The notes beneath the pieces are model-generated. The model did not search any database and was not told the origin of the DNA. It saw only the letters and a program-made list of their open reading frames with translations. The translations under genes and the position numbers were made by a program. 54,212 nucleotides of DNA, from assembly GCA_017301995.1 (NCBI GenBank), contig JAFLEH010000041.1, positions 1 to 54,212 on the forward strand. The letters run 5' to 3'. This DNA comes from Verrucomicrobiota bacterium. GTDB lineage: Bacteria; Verrucomicrobiota; Verrucomicrobiia; Verrucomicrobiales; Akkermansiaceae. Positions within the stretch are counted from its first letter, which is position 1; every line of letters begins with the position of its first letter. Below are positions 50,943 through 54,212 of this stretch, piece by piece.

Positions 50943-51171
50943 TTGAATCCGAAAGCCGAAGTTGAAGGTTATTTGTGGCCCCATTTAACCGCTGAAGCGC
51001 TGAGTTCCGCTGAAGCCGCTGAAATGGAGACAACAAGAATCAACCGGAACCCGATTCATCCTTCGGTGTTGGCTTTCCGGTCAATCCAATCTCAGCGAAC
51101 TCAGCGGTTCTCAGCGCTTCAGCGGTAAACCGAGCTTCCAAATCTTCTTGAACTTCGGATTTCGGGTTCAA
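50943..51171. repeat. near-palindromic repeat element, copy 3
   Basis: 229 bp. Ends: 50943-50963 (TTGAATCCGAAAGCCGAAG...) against 51151-51171 (...CGGATTTCGGGTTCAA). Inside left: AACCGCTGAAGCGCTGAGT then CCGCTGAAGCCGCTGAA; inside right: CTCAGCGGTTCTCAGCGC and TTCAGCGGTAAAC, so the interior can also fold back on itself. No ORF. Fills most of the gap between the Gly/Cys-rich gene and arsJ. Confidence 0.85.
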
Positions 51172-51192
51172 TGGGACCACATAATGGCGTTC

Positions 51193-51213
51193 CACTTCGG
51201 ATTCTGGGTTGAA
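51193..51213. repeat. solo terminus of the palindromic repeat
   Basis: CACTTCGGATTCTGGGTTGA... matches the right end of the element family (AACTTCGGATTTCGGGTTCAA) with a few changes, 22 bp beyond copy 3 and 20 bp from the arsJ stop. No partner end is seen, so it is a remnant. A shorter remnant, GCCGATTTCGGGTTCAT, lies at about 50208-50224. Confidence 0.6.
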
Positions 51214-51232
51214 ATCATGTCCGTTTCTCGTT

Positions 51233-52489
51233 CTATCCTGACGCTGACGCCCTGACGGGTTGCGGTTTTGGCAAGGCGAACGAAATCCCGAAGGTCAGCA
51301 TGAGCAACACCGCTGAGGCCGCAAGACAAGCGATCAATCCACCGGTTTCCCCGCTGCGGATTCCGATCTGATAGAGCCATCCGGATAGAATCGTCCCGGC
51401 CAGGCGGCCGCAGGCGTTGCCCATGTAGTAGATGCCCACATTGAGCGCGACTTTGTCCCGGTCCGTGTAGGCGAGGATCAGGAAAGAATGCACGGCGGAA
51501 TTCAGCGCGAAGACAATGCCGAAAAGGACCAACCCGCAGATGACGACGGTGGCGGGGCTAAGGTTGCCGTAAAGAGCTGCCGCGATGCCAACGGGGATCA
51601 GCGCGAGCAGAAACGCGAGCTTGGTGGCGGTGCCGCCGCTGGGATCCGCTTTGCCACGCAGGATCACCGGCGCGGCAGCTTGGACGGCTCCATACCCGAT
51701 CACCCACAGCGCCATGAAACCTCCGGCCTGCCAGAATTTCCATCCGAGAACGGACGATAGGAACACCGGCAGCGCCACCACGAACCACACATCCCGCGCT
51801 CCGAACAGAAACATCCGGGCGATGGAAAGCAGGTTCACCGATCGGTTGCGCGAAAACAGATGATGGAACCTGGTCTTCCGGTTCGCCTCACCCAGACCAC
51901 CCCGCAGCATGACGGCCGCCACCACCAACGCCATCCCCACCAACGACGCGATGATCCATACCGACATCTGGAAACCCACCATGGACAGCAGCAGGCTGCC
52001 CGCGAAAAAGCCGACGCCCTTGAGCGCGTTCTTGCTGCCGGTGAGCAACGCCACCCAGCGGTAGAGCCGACCCTCCCCTTCCCCGGCGACGAGTTTCACC
52101 GCGCTCTTGCTGCTCATCTTGGTTAGATCCTTGGCGATCCCGGACAATGCCTGGGATGCCATCACATAAGTCACTGTCAGCAAACCCGGTGGCATCAGCG
52201 CGAGCATGGAAAGCGCGACCAACTGGGTTCCCAACCCCATGAACAGCGTGCTTTTCAACCCGAACCGCGTCGCCAGATAGCCGCCGCACAGGTTGGTCAC
52301 CACTCCGAAAAACTCGTAAAACAAGAACAACGACGCCACCTGGAAGGCGCCGAAGCCGAGTTGATAGAAATAAAACAGCACCAGCATCCGGATCGCGCCG
52401 TCCGCGAGCGTGTCCGCCCAATAGGCGAGCGTGACCACCGCATAGTTGCGCACGGAGGAGTCGGCGGAGGGCTTGTTGGGGGCGGTCAT
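51233..52489 (-). CDS. arsJ: organoarsenical efflux MFS transporter ArsJ
   Basis: 418 residues, about twelve transmembrane helices. The N-terminal block VVTLAYWADTLADGAIRMLV and LFLFYEFFGVVTNLCGGYLA, and DLTKMSSKSAVKLVAG, are typical of ArsJ. ArsJ exports 1-arseno-3-phosphoglycerate, which breaks down outside the cell to arsenate. It is the last gene of the arsR-GAPDH-arsJ operon, and the adjacent GAPDH makes its substrate, so the pair forms a complete arsenate-resistance route without reduction to arsenite. Confidence 0.93.
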   Translation of the reverse strand: MTAPNKPSADSSVRNYAVVTLAYWADTLADGAIRMLVLFYFYQLGFGAFQVASLFLFYEFFGVVTNLCGGYLATRFGLKSTLFMGLGTQLVALSMLALMPPGLLTVTYVMASQALSGIAKDLTKMSSKSAVKLVAGEGEGRLYRWVALLTGSKNALKGVGFFAGSLLLSMVGFQMSVWIIASLVGMALVVAAVMLRGGLGEANRKTRFHHLFSRNRSVNLLSIARMFLFGARDVWFVVALPVFLSSVLGWKFWQAGGFMALWVIGYGAVQAAAPVILRGKADPSGGTATKLAFLLALIPVGIAAALYGNLSPATVVICGLVLFGIVFALNSAVHSFLILAYTDRDKVALNVGIYYMGNACGRLAGTILSGWLYQIGIRSGETGGLIACLAASAVLLMLTFGISFALPKPQPVRASASG

Positions 52490-52540
52490 GGCGAAGCCGG
52501 GAGTGAAATTCGCGGGATCAACCTGGCGAGGATTCCCCTC

Positions 52541-52577
52541 AGACAGAAGACTGTGAGACAGAAGACAGAAGACTGGA
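52541..52577 (+). repeat. short imperfect tandem repeat AGACAGAAGACTG
   Basis: Three to four units of (AG)ACAGAAG(ACTG) in the spacer between the GAPDH gene and arsJ on their antisense strand. Low-complexity, no known function. Confidence 0.5.
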
Positions 52578-52609
52578 AAACCTGCTCTAACATACGCGAT
52601 TTCAAGAAT

Positions 52610-53623
52610 TCAAGAATGCAGCTTGGAGGCCACCAGGCGCGCCAGTTCGGCATAGCGGCTGGCGTAACCCCACTCGTTGTCATACCAGGCCAGGATCTTC
52701 ACCTGGGTGCCGTTGGTGACCATGGTGGAAGGGGCGTCGATGATCGACGAACGCGGATCGTCCTTGTAATCCACCGACACCAGCGGGCGGGTTTCAAATC
52801 CCAGAATCCCCTTAAGCGGACCTTCGGCGGCGGCTTGCAGCAGCGCGTTCACCTCCGCCACCGAGGTTTCGCGAACCACCTCGAACACACAGTCAGTTAG
52901 AGAGGCGTTGAGCAACGGCACCCGGACCGCCACGCCATCGAGTTTCCCTAGCAATTCGGGAAAAATCATCCCGATCGCGGTCGCCGAGCCCGTGGAAGTG
53001 GGGATTAGCGACAAACTCGAAGCGCGCGCCCGGCGCAGGTCCTTGTGCGGCGTATCGAGGATCGACTGGGTATTGGTCATGTCATGGATCGTGGTGATCA
53101 TCCCGTGTTTGATGCCGATTCCCTCATGGATCACCTTCACCACCGGCGCGAGGCAGTTGGTGGTGCATGACGCGGCGGTCAGGATATGATGGCGCTCGGG
53201 CTGATAGAGAGAATCATTCACCCCCATGACCACATTGAGCGCGCCGGATTTCACCGGCGCGGCGACGATCACCTTTTTCACCCCGACCTTGAAATAGGCG
53301 TCCAGTTGCTCCGGCTTGCGGAACTTGCCGCTGGCCTCGAGCACGATGTCCACCCCGAGATCGCCCCAGGGCACTTTGGAAAAATCCTTCTCGCTGGTGT
53401 GCCCGAGGACCTTCCCCTCGATGACAACCTTGTCCGGCTCACCGCAGATGCCGCGCGACCAGCGGCCGTGAACCGAGTCGAACTCCAACAGATGCGCGGA
53501 TACCACTCCATCGCCTCCGGTTTCGTTCAGGTGGACGAATTCGAGTTCCGGAAAATCCCATCCGGCGCGGAGAGCCAACCGGCCCATCCGCCCGAATCCG
53601 TTGATGCCGATGCGTGTTTTCAT
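52610..53623 (-). CDS. gapdh: ArsJ-linked glyceraldehyde-3-phosphate dehydrogenase
   Basis: 337 residues from the ATG at 53623 (MKTRIGINGFGRMGRLALR); the longer frame runs into arsR and is an artefact. NAD-binding GINGFGRMGR, catalytic Cys in LTAASCTTNCLAP (about residue 153), phosphate-site residues in TGSATAIGM, and WYDNEWGYASR at the end. Full-length and apparently active. In ars operons this enzyme uses arsenate in place of phosphate and forms 1-arseno-3-phosphoglycerate for ArsJ to export. Glycolysis would normally use another gap gene elsewhere. Confidence 0.95.
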   Translation of the reverse strand: MKTRIGINGFGRMGRLALRAGWDFPELEFVHLNETGGDGVVSAHLLEFDSVHGRWSRGICGEPDKVVIEGKVLGHTSEKDFSKVPWGDLGVDIVLEASGKFRKPEQLDAYFKVGVKKVIVAAPVKSGALNVVMGVNDSLYQPERHHILTAASCTTNCLAPVVKVIHEGIGIKHGMITTIHDMTNTQSILDTPHKDLRRARASSLSLIPTSTGSATAIGMIFPELLGKLDGVAVRVPLLNASLTDCVFEVVRETSVAEVNALLQAAAEGPLKGILGFETRPLVSVDYKDDPRSSIIDAPSTMVTNGTQVKILAWYDNEWGYASRYAELARLVASKLHS

Positions 53624-53673
53624 TGATGCTGTACGATGACGGTTGGAAAATCGGAGCGGATATCGGTCAGAGT

Positions 53674-54042
53674 TCAGGGTGCCTGGGGTCCGCACGCCTT
53701 GCCGCGGATCCGCTTGAGCACGGCGAGGTCGGTGCGGAACACCTTGGTATCGAACACGCAGTCCTGGAGACAGGCGAGATTGGCCACCAGTTCGCGGCTC
53801 GGCTTGGCGGGCAGCGAATAAATGCGCCAGGTCCCCCGCGTTGCCACCTCCACCATCCCGTGGCGGCGCAGATAGGCCAACTGCTGCGAGGTCCTGACCG
53901 AACCGATCCCCAGCACCTGTTCGATATGACACACACATTGCGGCTCCACCCGCAGCAGATTGAGAATCCGCAGGCGGTTGAGATCGCAGAGACATTTGTA
54001 AATCCCGATGACGGAATCGGCTTGGTGGGATACGGCGGGCAT
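53674..54042 (-). CDS. arsR: ArsR-family regulator of the arsJ operon
   Basis: 122 residues. Winged helix RLRILNLLRVEPQCVCHIEQVLG with the CVCH arsenic-sensing cysteines on the recognition helix, GSVRTSQQLAYLRRHGMVEV as the DNA-reading part, and a wing TRGTWRIYSLP. Further cysteines in ACLQDCVFDT could complete a metal site. About 28% longer than the arsR at 48496 and clearly not its duplicate. First gene of the arsR-GAPDH-arsJ operon (50-bp gap to GAPDH). The 48-bp upstream region is AT-rich, with CTTAA repeated twice, 12 bp apart. Confidence 0.9.
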   Translation of the reverse strand: MPAVSHQADSVIGIYKCLCDLNRLRILNLLRVEPQCVCHIEQVLGIGSVRTSQQLAYLRRHGMVEVATRGTWRIYSLPAKPSRELVANLACLQDCVFDTKVFRTDLAVLKRIRGKACGPQAP

Positions 54043-54090
54043 GGCGCACCTTAACTACGCGCCCATTTATTTAAGCGCAAGATTAAGAAC

Positions 54091-54212
54091 TTATCCGTAA
54101 ATAATGATGGTTTTCCGCCAGCAGATCAGCGCGGCTGCCAGCGACAGGAGTCCCAAATAGGATTTCTCCGTCTTCTCAAAGCTCACCAGCAGCTTTCGCC
54201 AGCGGTTGAGCC
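54091..54212 (-). CDS. IS5-family transposase, 3' end (runs off the window)
   Basis: 40 codons ending at TAA (54091-54093), open to the window edge. Reads RWRKLLVSFEKTEKSYLGLL then AAALICWRKT, the standard C-terminus of IS5-group DDE transposases (the RxxxxxxxEK...YLGLxxLAxAxI pattern). The catalytic part lies outside the window. The element sits only 48 bp upstream of arsR, so it may supply or disturb the operon's promoter. Confidence 0.8.
   Translation of the reverse strand, partial: LNRWRKLLVSFEKTEKSYLGLLSLAAALICWRKTIIIYG

Noticed and set aside
1..54212. CRISPR arrays, rRNA operons, prophage or secretion-system clusters
   Set aside because: I looked for regularly spaced repeats, rRNA-like sequence and phage structural genes and saw none. 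The palindromic repeats at 45-51 kb are too few and unequal in spacing for CRISPR.

Overview
The window looks like chromosomal DNA of a Verrucomicrobiota bacterium, most likely from the Verrucomicrobiales. This is an inference from high GC, many secreted helical-repeat and hypothetical proteins, a TIGR03790 protein, DUF2851, and the overall style of the gene set; no rRNA gene is present to settle it. Most of the window is ordinary core genome with short intergenic gaps and many 4-bp ATGA/GTGA gene overlaps.

Layout. 0.1-1.0 kb: two small accessory exported/membrane genes. 1.1-11.5 kb: a minus-strand series with tRNA-Asn, thiS, DUF2851, TIGR03790, an MBL-fold phosphodiesterase, a PQQ-type beta-propeller, two membrane/periplasmic hypotheticals, a trypsin-like protease and ychF. 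A strongly structured RNA with a U-tract lies just upstream of ychF. 11.8-16.1 kb: a plus-strand zinc/manganese uptake operon (znuA, a small exported protein, znuC, znuB, an outer-membrane protein) behind a short palindrome. 16.2-25.1 kb: a giant alpha-2-macroglobulin, dapF, yicC (minus), tRNA-Pro and rph. 25.2-28.1 kb: a lower-GC accessory pocket with two orphan exported proteins, the 3' half of an IS3-family transposase, and a polyvalent-kinase-like gene between two identical 58-bp direct repeats. 28.1-42.0 kb: helical-repeat proteins, a CreD-like membrane protein, a PiT phosphate transporter with its DUF47 partner behind two tandem palindromes, a Wzz-like protein, a Sel1-repeat protein, a PLP decarboxylase, and a roughly 180-nt RNA with its own promoter that folds like 6S RNA.

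42.0-54.2 kb is a metal/metalloid region. It has a TonB receptor with the copper-site residues of OprC/NosA and a small CPLC protein. It also has two arsenic operons: arsR - ArsP-type permease - thioredoxin - arsF - arsG, and arsR - GAPDH - arsJ. The second is the arsenate route in which GAPDH makes 1-arseno-3-phosphoglycerate and ArsJ exports it; the first has the family composition linked to handling of aromatic organoarsenicals. The DNA between the operons carries a nucleotidyltransferase/helical-protein pair, a Gly/Cys-rich membrane protein, and three copies of a 229-298-bp near-palindromic repeat with shared termini. One copy sits inside a proC-like gene that has lost its middle. The window ends in the 3' end of an IS5-family transposase.

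The least explained items are the near-palindromic repeat family, the structured RNA upstream of ychF, the direct-repeat cassette, and the tandem palindromes before the phosphate operon.
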